This document shows positions 1 to 7,834 of a stretch of 64,000 nt of DNA, piece after piece. Position numbers and translations under genes: made by a program. Every line of letters begins with the position of its first letter. Within the stretch, counting starts at the first letter, position 1. Location of the stretch: the NCBI GenBank assembly GCA_963851245.1, contig CAWKOH010000003.1, positions 124,001 through 188,000 of the forward strand, given 5' to 3'. The stretch comes from CAWKOH01 sp963851245. GTDB taxonomy: Bacteria; Actinomycetota; Acidimicrobiia; Acidimicrobiales; Palsa-688. The notes beneath the pieces are model-generated. The model made no database searches. It was not told where the DNA came from and saw only the letters and a list, made by a program, of their open reading frames with translations.

Positions 1-104
1 ACGTGCTGATCACCCGGGCTGCCCCCCACTTCCTGGTCGGGGACCTGGTGAGGGTCACCGCCGGTCCGACTCATAGAACCCGCATACCGGTGGTGGCCGG
101 CTGA
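1..104 (+). CDS. 3' end of a gene, possibly miaB (TRAM-domain end), partial
   Basis: An open frame entering from the left edge reads VLITRAAPHFLVGDLVRVTA and stops with TGA at 102-104. The AAPH-L pattern followed by a short beta-rich stretch resembles the C-terminal TRAM domain of the tRNA methylthiotransferase MiaB, and miaB lies directly before miaA in many actinobacteria. Only about 33 residues are visible, so the family call rests mainly on position. The stop overlaps the CTG that is the best available start for miaA, which suggests coupled translation. Confidence 0.4.
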   Translation, partial: VLITRAAPHFLVGDLVRVTAGPTHRTRIPVVAG

Positions 105-1039
105 GCAGCCCGGCCCGCCCGAAGGATCGGCCCATCCGCCATCTGGCCCTGGTCGGTTGCACCGCAAGCGGAAAGTCGGCCATAGCCCTCGAAGTGGCCC
201 GCCGGCTCGGGGACATCGAGCTGGTAGCGGTGGACTCCATGCAGGTGTACCGGGGAATGGACATCGGTACGGCTAAGCCGAGCACGGCCGAGCGATCCGA
301 GGTGCCCCATCACCTGCTGGATCTGGCTGACCCGTCCGAGAGCTGGAGCCTGACCAGGTGGGCGGCGGCGGCCCGGGCCGCCATCACCGAGATCGAGTCC
401 CGGGGCCATCGAGCCCTGCTGGTCGGGGGCACCGGCCTGTACTACCAGAGTCTGGTCGACGGGTTGAGGCCGCCCGGCCGCTACCCGCTCGTAAAGGCCG
501 AGCTCGAGGCCGAGCCGGACACGGCCGCCCTGTATAGGCGTCTAACCGAGTTGGATCCGGTTGCAGCCGCGAAGATCCAACCCTCCAACCGGCGACGCGT
601 GATCCGGGCCCTGGAGGTCACCATCGGAGGGGGCCGCCCTTTTTCCACCTATGGCCCGGGCATAACCAGCTATCCGGCGACGGCGTGGCGCACCGCCGGT
701 GTCTGGCTGCCACGGCCGGTGATCGCCGCTCGCATAACGAAGCGCCTCGAGGCCATGGTCGCGGCCGGGCTGGTGGACGAAGTGGCCCGCCTGGCGGATC
801 GGCCCGGAGGCCTGTCTCGTACGGCCCGTCAGGCTCTCGGGTACCGCGAGATACTCGGGCATCTCGAAGGTGGTGTCCTGCTCTCGGACTCCCTCGCCGA
901 GACCGACCGGCGCACCCGGGCTTTTGCCCGCCGCCAGCGGGTTTGGTGGCGGCGGGATCCCCGGGTGCGCTGGTACGGCGGCGTCGATAACCCGTTCGCC
1001 GTCATCCCTCAGTTGCTGGGAGACTGGATGCTGTCATGA
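101..1039 (+). CDS. miaA: tRNA dimethylallyltransferase MiaA
   Basis: Transfers a dimethylallyl group from DMAPP to the N6 of A37 in tRNAs reading UNN codons. The P-loop GCTASGKS lies at codons beginning at 155, upstream of the first GTG at 194, so a start at 194 would delete the ATP/DMAPP-binding loop. The frame is open back to 77 but has no ATG, GTG or TTG before the P-loop. The CTG at 101 overlaps the preceding TGA and gives 312 residues, normal for the family. Other family signatures are DSMQVYRGMDIGTAKP, the GGTGLY motif and a C-terminal RRQRVWWRRD stretch. The stop overlaps the dapF ATG as ATGA. Function is secure; the start codon is not, and a lost base near the start is also possible. 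Confidence 0.9.
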   Translation: MSSPARPKDRPIRHLALVGCTASGKSAIALEVARRLGDIELVAVDSMQVYRGMDIGTAKPSTAERSEVPHHLLDLADPSESWSLTRWAAAARAAITEIESRGHRALLVGGTGLYYQSLVDGLRPPGRYPLVKAELEAEPDTAALYRRLTELDPVAAAKIQPSNRRRVIRALEVTIGGGRPFSTYGPGITSYPATAWRTAGVWLPRPVIAARITKRLEAMVAAGLVDEVARLADRPGGLSRTARQALGYREILGHLEGGVLLSDSLAETDRRTRAFARRQRVWWRRDPRVRWYGGVDNPFAVIPQLLGDWMLS

Positions 1040-1890
1040 CCGCCGACAAACCTGGCCAGCTCACTGTCACCAAGCTCCAAGGCCTGGGCAACGACTTCCT
1101 GGTCCTCCTCGACCAGGGCGACGCGGCCGCGACGGCCCGCGTCTCGGGTCCCGACGCCGAACTGGCCCGACGCCTCTGTCAGCGGCGCCTGGGGATCGGG
1201 GCCGACGGACTGATATTGAGTCGCCGTCTCGACAGGTCGGGCCTAAGCGGCGATGAGGCTCAACTCAGCTTCCGGCTCTGGAATGCCGACGGAAGCGAAG
1301 CGGAGATGAGCGGCAACGGGATGCGCTGCCTGGCCCACGCCGCCGTCGATGAGGGATGGATCGGCGAAGACCAGGCGGTGGGCGTCATCACTCCGGCCGG
1401 CCGTCGAGAAGTGACCGTCAAGCGATCCGGTACCGAACCTGGTCTGACCTGGGCCACGGTGGAGATGGGCCCGGTGAAGATCGGTGGCGAGGAGACCCGC
1501 TGCAATGTCGGCCACGGCCAGTTGCTGGTCGACGTCGGGAATCCACACCTGGTGGTACTCGGCCCCGATCCCGAGACCGTGGATGTCAGGAGGCTGGGGC
1601 CGCTGCTGGAGGCCACCGACCCGGCCGGGCTCAATGTGGAGTTCGTGGTCCTCGGTCCCGGGCCCGACACCATCACCATGCGGGTGTGGGAGAGGGGAGT
1701 GGGCGAAACCGAGGCGTGCGGCACTGGCTCTGTTGCCGCCGCTGCTGCCCTGCACCATTGGGACCGGGTCGGCCGATCCGTGACCGTTCACCAGCCGGGG
1801 GGCGCCGCCGCGGTCGAGCTGCGGAGCGACGGGACCGCCACTCTGGCCGGTCCCAGCCGGCGCATCGCGACTTGTGTGGTGGAGCGATAA
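1036..1890 (+). CDS. dapF: Diaminopimelate epimerase DapF
   Basis: Converts LL-diaminopimelate to meso-diaminopimelate, the substrate for MurE (encoded later in this window) and for lysine synthesis. The 284-residue length is usual. Both catalytic cysteines of this PLP-independent epimerase are visible: the first in the NADGSEAEMSGNGMRC segment (about residue 99) and the second in EACGTGSVAAA (about residue 233). The N-terminal KLQGLGNDFLV strand is also typical. It starts with ATG inside the miaA stop (ATGA). It is the first of four DAP-pathway genes in this block; dapC, dapD and dapE follow after hflX. Confidence 0.96.
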   Translation: MTADKPGQLTVTKLQGLGNDFLVLLDQGDAAATARVSGPDAELARRLCQRRLGIGADGLILSRRLDRSGLSGDEAQLSFRLWNADGSEAEMSGNGMRCLAHAAVDEGWIGEDQAVGVITPAGRREVTVKRSGTEPGLTWATVEMGPVKIGGEETRCNVGHGQLLVDVGNPHLVVLGPDPETVDVRRLGPLLEATDPAGLNVEFVVLGPGPDTITMRVWERGVGETEACGTGSVAAAAALHHWDRVGRSVTVHQPGGAAAVELRSDGTATLAGPSRRIATCVVER

Positions 1891-1903
1891 AGGCCGGTCG
1901 CTG

Positions 1904-3169
1904 ATGAGCCTGATCGAACGAGCTTTCCGAGAGAAGATCGTCCTGGTCGGCGTCAACGTCCCCCCGGAACGGGAGGAAGAGACCGAGCTGCATCTCGACG
2001 AGCTGGCCCTGCTCGTGGACACCGCTGGGGCCGACGAGGCGGCCCGCGTGCTCCAACGGAGGGATCATCCCGATCCGGCCACTTTCGTCGGGAAGGGAAA
2101 AGCTGAGGAGCTGCGCGAACTGTCGAACTCGGTCGACGCCGACACCGTGGTGTTCGACGACGATCTGACTCCAGCGCAGTCCCGCAACCTGGAAAAGATC
2201 CTCGGCCGCACCGCCATCGACCGCACGGCCGTGATTCTGGACATCTTCGCCCAGAACGCCCGGACTCAGGAAGGCAAGGCGCAGGTGGAGCTGGCCCAGC
2301 TCCGGTATCGCCTACCCCGGCTGCGCGGTCGCGGCCATCAACTGTCGCAGCAGGCGGGCGGTATCGGCACCCGCGGTCCCGGAGAGACGCAGCTCGAGGT
2401 CGATCGACGCCGCCTGGTCCGCCGGATGAACCGGCTGGAAGCCGATCTCCGCCGGCTGACCGAGCAGCGCCGCCTCCAGCGCAAGTCCCGCCGGCGGAGC
2501 CGACTGGCCTCGGTGTCGCTGGTTGGCTACACCAACGCCGGAAAGTCCACGCTGCTCAACCAGCTCACCGACGCCGGCGTGTTGGTCGAGGACCGTCTGT
2601 TCGCCACCCTGGACCCCCGGACCCGCCGGATGGAGCTGCCCGGGGGCGAATCAGTTCTCATGTCGGACACCGTGGGCTTTGTCCGGAAACTGCCGCATCA
2701 GCTGGTGCAGGCCTTTCGCTCGACTCTAGAGGTCGTCACCGAGTCGGACTTGCTGGTCCACGTGGTCGATAGCACCAGCCCGGATCCCGAAGCTCAAATC
2801 GAAGCGGTTCGCACCGTCCTGGACGAGATCGGGGCGGGCGAGGTGCCCGAGCTGCTCGCTTTCAACAAGGGCGACGCCGGTTCAGAGGCGACTCGCCTCG
2901 CCGATCGCCACCCCGGATCAGTCGTGATCTCGGCCCTCACCGGCGCCGGCATCCCGGACCTGCTGACGGCGGTTGGTGATCGCCTGCGGGCATCAGCCCG
3001 CGTAATGGATCTGGTGGTCCCCTACGAGCGCGGCGATGTGTTGGCAGCGGTACATCGGGAAGGAGAGGTGTTGGTGGAGTTGCATGGGGAGGGGGCGGCC
3101 CGGTTGCGGGTTCGCATGGACGCCGCCGGGGCATCCCGATTCATCGAGTTCGAGACGGAGGAACCGTGA
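1904..3169 (+). CDS. hflX: GTPase HflX
   Basis: Ribosome-associated GTPase of the Obg/HflX class, linked to rescue of stalled or stress-damaged ribosomes. An N-terminal HflX domain (about 1-190) contains the glycine-rich GIGTRGPGETQLEVDRR segment; the G domain follows with G1 GYTNAGKST, G3 DTVGF and G4 NKGD. I start it at ATG 1904 (MSLIERAFREKIVLVGV), 13 bases after the dapF stop; an in-frame codon at 1874 lies inside dapF. The 421-residue length is normal. It ends in GTGA overlap with dapC. The order miaA-dapF-hflX is a common actinobacterial arrangement. Confidence 0.95.
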   Translation: MSLIERAFREKIVLVGVNVPPEREEETELHLDELALLVDTAGADEAARVLQRRDHPDPATFVGKGKAEELRELSNSVDADTVVFDDDLTPAQSRNLEKILGRTAIDRTAVILDIFAQNARTQEGKAQVELAQLRYRLPRLRGRGHQLSQQAGGIGTRGPGETQLEVDRRRLVRRMNRLEADLRRLTEQRRLQRKSRRRSRLASVSLVGYTNAGKSTLLNQLTDAGVLVEDRLFATLDPRTRRMELPGGESVLMSDTVGFVRKLPHQLVQAFRSTLEVVTESDLLVHVVDSTSPDPEAQIEAVRTVLDEIGAGEVPELLAFNKGDAGSEATRLADRHPGSVVISALTGAGIPDLLTAVGDRLRASARVMDLVVPYERGDVLAAVHREGEVLVELHGEGAARLRVRMDAAGASRFIEFETEEP

Positions 3170-4320
3170 CGGGCCCCTTCGTCCCGCCGGTCTACCCCTA
3201 TGACCGCCTGGACCGGGCCCGGGAACTCGCCTCCGCCCATCCCGGCGGCATCGTGGACCTGTCCATCGGCACCCCGACCGACCCGCCCCCCGAAGTGGCC
3301 ATGGCCGCATTGGCCGGCCTCGACGGGGCCGGTCGCCCAGCCGACGAGTCTGGTGCCGCCCGCGGCTACCCCCCATCGATCGGCAGCCAGGAGCTGCGCT
3401 TGGCCATTCAGCATTGGACCAAGGCCCGGCTGGGCGCAGCTATCCACCTCGATGCCCTGGCGGTCTGTGTCGGCACGAAGGAGTTCGTGGCCACCGCGCC
3501 GCAGTGGATGAAGCTTCGCTACCCGGGGCGCGACACGGTGCTGTACCCGGCCGTCTCCTACCCGACCTACGAGATGGGAGCCCAGCTCGCTGGACTTCGA
3601 GCCGTGGCGGTGCCCCTCGACAGCCACTGGCGGATGGATCTGGGGGCCGTCTCTGCGGACGACGCCTCACGTGCTCTCATGCTTTGGGTCAACTCGCCTG
3701 GCAACCCGAGCGGCGCCCTCGACGACCTGGCCGCGGCGGCGGGGTGGGGGCTGTCGGTGGGCGTGCCGGTTTTCAGCGACGAGTGCTACGCGGAGTTCAC
3801 CTGGGACGGACCGCCCCGGACGATCCTGGGCCATGGCGGTGGGCCCGACGGGATCGACGGCGTGGTGGCCGTTCACTCCGTTTCGAAGCGCTCCAACATG
3901 GCGGGTATGCGAGTCGGGTGGTATGCGGGTGACCGCGAGCTGGTCGGGTATCTGAGGGAAGTCCGCAAGCATGCCGGCTTCATGGTGCCCGGACCGGTAC
4001 AGAGGGCGGCCGCCGCCGCCCTCGGAGACCAGGGTCACGTGGAAGTCCAGCGGGACCGATACTGGAGCAGGCTGTTGCGGGCCCGGGAGATCCTGACCGG
4101 GCTGGGGGCACAGACGGCACTCCCCGCAGGCGGTTTCTACCTCTGGTCGCCCGCCCCGGACGGCGACGAGTGGGCGTGGACGGACTGGTTGGCGAGCCAC
4201 GGCGGTGTGCTGGTTTCACCCGGTTCTTTCTACGGGGCCGGTGGGGCCGGTTTCATCCGCATGGCCATGGTGGCGGCCATCGATCGGCTCGATCTGGTGG
4301 CCTCCCGGCTGGATCTCTAA
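3166..4320 (+). CDS. dapC: Succinyldiaminopimelate aminotransferase DapC
   Basis: Class I/II PLP aminotransferase expected to transaminate N-succinyl-2-amino-6-ketopimelate with glutamate, the step between DapD and DapE. It has 384 residues. The PLP-binding lysine is in HSVSKRSNMAGMRVGWYAGD, preceded by the NSPGNPSGA loop and the FSDECYAEF segment, as expected for fold-type I enzymes. The GTG start overlaps the hflX stop (GTGA). Substrate choice is inferred from dapD and dapE immediately downstream; sequence alone would only give an aspartate-aminotransferase-like enzyme. Confidence 0.87.
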   Translation: MTGPFVPPVYPYDRLDRARELASAHPGGIVDLSIGTPTDPPPEVAMAALAGLDGAGRPADESGAARGYPPSIGSQELRLAIQHWTKARLGAAIHLDALAVCVGTKEFVATAPQWMKLRYPGRDTVLYPAVSYPTYEMGAQLAGLRAVAVPLDSHWRMDLGAVSADDASRALMLWVNSPGNPSGALDDLAAAAGWGLSVGVPVFSDECYAEFTWDGPPRTILGHGGGPDGIDGVVAVHSVSKRSNMAGMRVGWYAGDRELVGYLREVRKHAGFMVPGPVQRAAAAALGDQGHVEVQRDRYWSRLLRAREILTGLGAQTALPAGGFYLWSPAPDGDEWAWTDWLASHGGVLVSPGSFYGAGGAGFIRMAMVAAIDRLDLVASRLDL

Positions 4321-4324
4321 AGAA

Positions 4325-4348
4325 AGGGCCCGAGGCGCCCCGGGCCCT
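4325..4348. other. Perfect 8-bp hairpin between dapC and dapD
   Basis: AGGGCCCG and CGGGCCCT form a perfect 8-bp GC-rich stem around an 8-base loop, 4 bases after the dapC stop. No T run follows on the plus strand; on the minus strand a short T-rich stretch follows, but no minus-strand gene ends here. It may attenuate transcription or protect the 3' end between dapC and dapD. Confidence 0.45.
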
Positions 4349-4382
4349 GGCCCAGGGATCCCTTCGGGTAGGGTCGCTGGCC

Positions 4383-5207
4383 ATGGCCGATCTCGAGTCT
4401 CAGATTCGCGAGCTTTGGGAACGACGGGACACCCTCGGCCCTGGCGACAACGACGAGGCGGATGTGGTTCGCGCCGCCGTTGACCTCCTCGACCGGGGCG
4501 AGGCCCGCGTCGCGGAACTTGGTCCCGACGGTGAGCCGATTGTGCACGAGTGGCTCAAGCAGGCGGTGCTGCTCCTGTTCCGCGTGTCAGACCTGGACAT
4601 CATGGAGGCCGGCCCCTTCGAGTTCGTGGACCGGCTGCCGCTAAAGCGCGACTACCGGGCTGCCGGGGTACGCGTGGTTCCTGGAGCGTCCGCTCGCTGG
4701 GGCAGTTTCCTGGAGCCGGGCGTGATCATGATGCCCAGTTACGTCAACATCGGGGCTCGGGTCGGCGCCGGCTCCATGGTCGATACCTGGGCCACGGTCG
4801 GTAGCTGTGCCCAGATCGGCCGCAACACCCACCTTTCGGGAGGCGTGGGTATCGGAGGCGTCCTCGAGCCCCCGCAGGCCGCGCCGGTCTTCGTTGGGGA
4901 CGACTGTCTGATAGGCAGCCGTTGCATCATCGCCGAGGGGGCTCGGGTAGGAGATGGCGCCGTGGTGGGCGCCGGCTGCATCCTGACCAAGACCATCCCC
5001 GTCATCGACGCCGACACCGGCGAAGAGATCTCCCGAGGTGTGGTACCGGGCTGGTGCGTAGCCGTTTCCGCCACTCGCAACCGGACCTACCCGGGCGGCG
5101 ATTTCGGCTTGGCCTGTGTGCTCGTGGTGCGACGCCTCGAGCCGGGCGAGCGTCATGACAAGGGGCAGCTCAACGACATACTCCGCTTGCACGGCGGCAC
5201 CCTCTAG
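4383..5207 (+). CDS. dapD: Tetrahydrodipicolinate N-succinyltransferase DapD (enterobacterial-type)
   Basis: Succinylates L-2,3,4,5-tetrahydrodipicolinate using succinyl-CoA. Start ATG 4383 gives 274 residues, the same length as E. coli DapD. The left-handed beta-helix core is obvious from hexapeptide repeats, with the strongly conserved MPSYVNIGA, MVDTWATVGSCAQIG and HLSGGVGIGGVLEP blocks. This is the E. coli type, not the longer form known from mycobacteria and corynebacteria. It follows dapC after 62 bases containing a hairpin and precedes dapE by 3 bases. Earlier in-frame start codons lie inside dapC and are discarded. Confidence 0.95.
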   Translation: MADLESQIRELWERRDTLGPGDNDEADVVRAAVDLLDRGEARVAELGPDGEPIVHEWLKQAVLLLFRVSDLDIMEAGPFEFVDRLPLKRDYRAAGVRVVPGASARWGSFLEPGVIMMPSYVNIGARVGAGSMVDTWATVGSCAQIGRNTHLSGGVGIGGVLEPPQAAPVFVGDDCLIGSRCIIAEGARVGDGAVVGAGCILTKTIPVIDADTGEEISRGVVPGWCVAVSATRNRTYPGGDFGLACVLVVRRLEPGERHDKGQLNDILRLHGGTL

Positions 5208-5210
5208 GCC

Positions 5211-6314
5211 GTGGCCGCCCACCGGGACCCCGGGATTCCCGACCTGCTCTCGGACACCGCCGGCCTGGTCGCCGTCCCATCGGAGAGCCACGCCGAAGGG
5301 CCCCTGGCGGACTACGTGGAGGACCGGTTGCGGGCCATCCCGGGTATGGCCGTCGAGCGCCTCGCCAACAACGTGGTGGCCCGCACCGTAACCGGCAAGC
5401 ACACCCGGGTGGTCCTGGCCGGACATCTGGACACCGTTCCCGCCAACGGCAACACCGAGCCGAAGATCGAGGGCGACACGTTGTGGGGGCTGGGAAGCGC
5501 CGACATGAAAGGTGGATTGTCGGTCATGCTGGCTCTGGCCGAGGCCATAGCCGATCCGGTTATAGATGTGACCTACGTCTTCTACTCCGGCGAAGAAGTG
5601 TCCCGTGAGCACAGTGGGCTGCTCGAGATCGAGGCGCTTGCACCCGAATTGCTGAAGGCTGACGCCGCCGTGCTGGGAGAACCGACAGTCGCCCGCATCG
5701 AGGCCGGCTGCCAAGGGGTGCTCAGATTGGAGGTCGAGCTGGGGGGCTCCCGAGCCCATACCGCTCGACCCTGGATGGGGGTCAACGCCATCCACCGTCT
5801 AGGCCCTCTGCTCGAACTGGTGGCCGCCTATGAGCCGAGGCAGCCGATCATCGACGGTTGCCAGTATCGCGAGGCACTCCAAGCGGTAAAAGTTTCCGGC
5901 GGTGTGGCAGGCAACGTGGTTCCTGACCGTGCCAGCGTGGTGCTCAACCACCGCTTCGCTCCCGACCGGGACGCGGCATCGGCAGAGGCATCGGTGCGAT
6001 CCGTGTTGGAGCCACTCCTGGATCCCGAAGTCGGGGATCGACTTAAGCTGATGGAGTCGCAGCCGGGCGCCGCTCCTTCACTCGCCCATCCGTTGCTGAG
6101 CCGGCTCCTGCGAGCCACGGGCCTGCCACCGAGGGCCAAGTTGGGCTGGACCGATGTGGCCTTCTTTTCCGAGCGCGGAATACCGGCCGTCAACTTTGGC
6201 CCGGGCGACCCCGAACTCGCTCACACCGCGGAAGAACGGGTGATGCGCGCCGACCTGGATCGCGCTTACACGAGCCTCAGGGATTTGCTGACTGGTGCGG
6301 GCCGGACCGCCTAG
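5211..6314 (+). CDS. dapE: Succinyl-diaminopimelate desuccinylase DapE
   Basis: M20-family dinuclear zinc hydrolase that removes succinate from N-succinyl-LL-DAP to give LL-DAP, the substrate of DapF. The 367-residue protein shows the metal ligands and catalytic residues in order: GHLDTVP (His, Asp), GSADMKGG (bridging Asp), YSGEEVSREHSG (catalytic Glu-Glu) and a C-terminal HT near the end. The GTG start is 3 bases after dapD, so the two are surely co-transcribed. Its stop codon is interlocked with that of the convergent lexA in one CTAG at 6311-6314. Confidence 0.93.
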   Translation: MAAHRDPGIPDLLSDTAGLVAVPSESHAEGPLADYVEDRLRAIPGMAVERLANNVVARTVTGKHTRVVLAGHLDTVPANGNTEPKIEGDTLWGLGSADMKGGLSVMLALAEAIADPVIDVTYVFYSGEEVSREHSGLLEIEALAPELLKADAAVLGEPTVARIEAGCQGVLRLEVELGGSRAHTARPWMGVNAIHRLGPLLELVAAYEPRQPIIDGCQYREALQAVKVSGGVAGNVVPDRASVVLNHRFAPDRDAASAEASVRSVLEPLLDPEVGDRLKLMESQPGAAPSLAHPLLSRLLRATGLPPRAKLGWTDVAFFSERGIPAVNFGPGDPELAHTAEERVMRADLDRAYTSLRDLLTGAGRTA

Positions 6315-6943
6315 AGCCGGCGTAGGACAGTGACGACCTTTCCGTAGATGGCGACATCCCGGGGATCGAACACCATCGGTTGCATGGTGCGGTTAGCGGG
6401 GGTCAGCACGACCTTCGACCCCCGGCGCCCATAGGTCTTGACAGTCGCTTCCTCTCCAGGGATTCCCGCCACGATCACGTCACCCTTGTTGGCTTCGGCT
6501 TGCTGGCGCACGACCACATAGTCGCCGTCGAGGATCCCGGCCTCGATCATCGACTCGCCTCGAACCTTGAGCATGAAGAGGTGGCCGTCCCCGGTGAAGT
6601 CCTCGGGCAGAGGTAGGAGCTCCTCGACGTTCTCCTGAGCGAGCACATTGGTGCCCGCCGCGACCTCGCCGACCAGGGGGACGTGCCGGGTTGGCCTCCG
6701 CTCTATGGCTGCACCGGACATGGTGTCGTAGCGCACTTCGATCGCACGGGGCTTGGTCGGATCGCGCCTCAGATAGCCCTGCCGCTGCAGGGTGGTCAGA
6801 TGGGTATGGACAGTCGATGACGACGTGAGCCCCACTGCTTCGCCGATCTCACGCACAGACGGTGGATAGCCGCGCTCGCGGATTTGCTCCGCGATGAAGT
6901 CGAGAATCTCCTTGCGTTTGCCAGTGAGCTCTGTGTCGGTCAA
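6311..6943 (-). CDS. lexA: SOS repressor LexA
   Basis: Represses SOS genes and is inactivated by RecA-stimulated self-cleavage. The N-terminal winged helix-turn-helix (about 1-70) includes PPSVREIGEAVGLTSSSTVH. The cleavage site is Ala96-Gly97 in VAAGTN, the catalytic serine is in GESM (about 131) and the lysine in ATVKTY (about 169). I choose the TTG at 6943 because AAGGAGAG sits five bases upstream of it and the protein then begins LTDTELTGKRKEIL, as LexA proteins normally do. A GTG at 7006 would add 21 proline- and arginine-rich residues. Three SOS boxes lie upstream, so autoregulation is expected. It is convergent with dapE and divergent from the LysM gene. Confidence 0.96.
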   Translation of the reverse strand: MTDTELTGKRKEILDFIAEQIRERGYPPSVREIGEAVGLTSSSTVHTHLTTLQRQGYLRRDPTKPRAIEVRYDTMSGAAIERRPTRHVPLVGEVAAGTNVLAQENVEELLPLPEDFTGDGHLFMLKVRGESMIEAGILDGDYVVVRQQAEANKGDVIVAGIPGEEATVKTYGRRGSKVVLTPANRTMQPMVFDPRDVAIYGKVVTVLRRL

Positions 6944-7032
6944 TGGGGCTCTCCTTCGTTTTGGCGGTACCAGTGGCGGCTCTCGCGGTCCCTGGCGCGA
7001 TTTCACGATAGCCGAAGCTCAGGGCGGATGGC

Positions 7033-7044
7033 AAACATTTGTTC
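7033..7044. promoter_or_regulatory. SOS (LexA) box, imperfect, proximal to lexA
   Basis: AAAC-ATTT-GTTC, one mismatch from the actinobacterial/Gram-positive core GAAC-N4-GTTC. It lies closest to lexA, about 90 bases from its TTG start. Its centre is 31 bases from that of the middle box, about three helical turns. Confidence 0.6.
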
Positions 7045-7062
7045 GTCTCTGGGTATTGACGC

Positions 7063-7076
7063 CGAACAGTTGTTCG
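7063..7076. promoter_or_regulatory. SOS (LexA) box, perfect palindrome
   Basis: CGAAC-AGTT-GTTCG is a perfect 5-bp-arm SOS box. It begins two bases after a TTGACG hexamer (7056-7061) that could be the -35 element of the plus-strand LysM gene, so LexA bound here would sit in the promoter spacer. Confidence 0.9.
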
Positions 7077-7091
7077 TGATGTTATAGAGGA

Positions 7092-7103
7092 GAACAAGTG
7101 TTC
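7092..7103. promoter_or_regulatory. SOS (LexA) box, proximal to the LysM gene
   Basis: GAAC-AAGT-GTTC, a perfect core palindrome followed by G. It lies just downstream of TTATAG (7082-7087), a candidate -10 region, about 80 bases before the LysM start. Spacing from the middle box is 28 bases centre to centre. Confidence 0.85.
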
Positions 7104-7181
7104 GAGGCCAGAGGAGCTGCGGAGATCGGACTGGCCCCGACAGCCCAGTAGACGCGTAGTTGAACCAGAAAGGCATTCGCA

Positions 7182-7745
7182 GTGGTCGCTCTTCTGTCCG
7201 ATATCCCAGCCGGCTGTTCCTCCGCACCTCGACGGCCGGCGCGCCGACCGGTTCGCGCCGTGGCGTCGCACCGGGCGGCATTGCGATCGGAGGCGCCCCT
7301 TTCGGTGGTACCCAAGCCGGAAGCCTCCAGATCAGCCGTCCCGCTTGTGGCGGTCTCGGAGCCGGCCGTCCCGGAGCCGGCCGTCTCGGTGCCGGCCGTC
7401 TCGGTGCCGGCTCGCTCTAATCGGCCCGGCCGGGCCACCTATTTCCGCCGGCGAATGGCGGCGGTTGGGATTCTCGCGTTGCTGATACTCCTCGTCGTGA
7501 TCGCTGCCGACGCGGCGCTGGCTCGCATCGGTGGTGGGCCCCTCACCACCACCGGTGCCACCAGCGGCCAGAGCTCGGTGGCGGCGCAGGCGTGGGTGGT
7601 CCGGCCGGGCGACACCATCTGGAGCATCGCCGAGTCGATCCATCCGAGCGGGGACGTGCGCCCGCTCGTGGACCGGCTCTCGCAGGAAGTGGGCAACGCG
7701 CCTCTTTATCCCGGCGAGGTGATACAGCTCCCCGCCGGTCGCTGA
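7182..7745 (+). CDS. SOS-controlled LysM membrane protein, YneA/ChiZ/DivS-like division suppressor candidate
   Basis: 187-residue protein with three parts: an N-terminal cytoplasmic stretch (1-90) rich in Ala, Pro, Arg and Val with a repeated PAVSV motif; one membrane helix (about 92-110); and an extracytoplasmic LysM domain (about 137-184) with WVVRPGDTIWSIAE and LYPGEVIQLP. It is divergent from lexA across three SOS boxes and followed by nrdR, the same order as chiZ (Rv2719c) in Mycobacterium tuberculosis, and B. subtilis yneA is likewise divergent from lexA. Those proteins block septation during SOS, so the same role is inferred here. The sequence itself shows only the membrane helix, LysM domain and SOS control. 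GTG 7182 has AGAAAGG ten bases upstream; later starts are possible because the N-terminus is low in complexity. Confidence 0.82.
   Translation: MVALLSDIPAGCSSAPRRPARRPVRAVASHRAALRSEAPLSVVPKPEASRSAVPLVAVSEPAVPEPAVSVPAVSVPARSNRPGRATYFRRRMAAVGILALLILLVVIAADAALARIGGGPLTTTGATSGQSSVAAQAWVVRPGDTIWSIAESIHPSGDVRPLVDRLSQEVGNAPLYPGEVIQLPAGR
7354..7412 (+). repeat. 15-bp tandem repeat inside the LysM gene
   Basis: About four copies of a 15-base unit close to TCTCGGTGCCGGCCG. The unit length keeps the frame and encodes the repeated (S/P)(V/E)PAV motif in the cytoplasmic part, so copy number can change without breaking the protein. Confidence 0.75.
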
Positions 7746-7793
7746 CGGTCCCGGCGACGTAAACGTGTGGAAGGTGGGCCCTAAAAGCGCTTC

Positions 7794-7834
7794 CGGGACG
7801 ACTTTTACCGCTCAGAACTGTAAAAGTCGTCCCG
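7794..7834. repeat. Perfect 15-bp inverted repeat between the LysM gene and nrdR
   Basis: The arms at 7794-7808 and 7820-7834 (CGGGACGACTTTTAC and its complement) are perfect over 15 bases with an 11-base loop. Looser symmetry continues outward to GGGCCC near 7777 and GGGACCC near 7846. No clear T run follows, so a simple terminator is only one option. The tail GGGACCCAGAACG resembles the right flank of the palindrome at 21266-21347, which suggests a dispersed palindromic repeat. Confidence 0.8.

Noticed and set aside
1243..2022. Long minus-strand open frames antisense to dapF and similar ones elsewhere
   Set aside because: High GC gives long antisense frames opposite real genes. These lack family motifs, and the sense genes explain the DNA.
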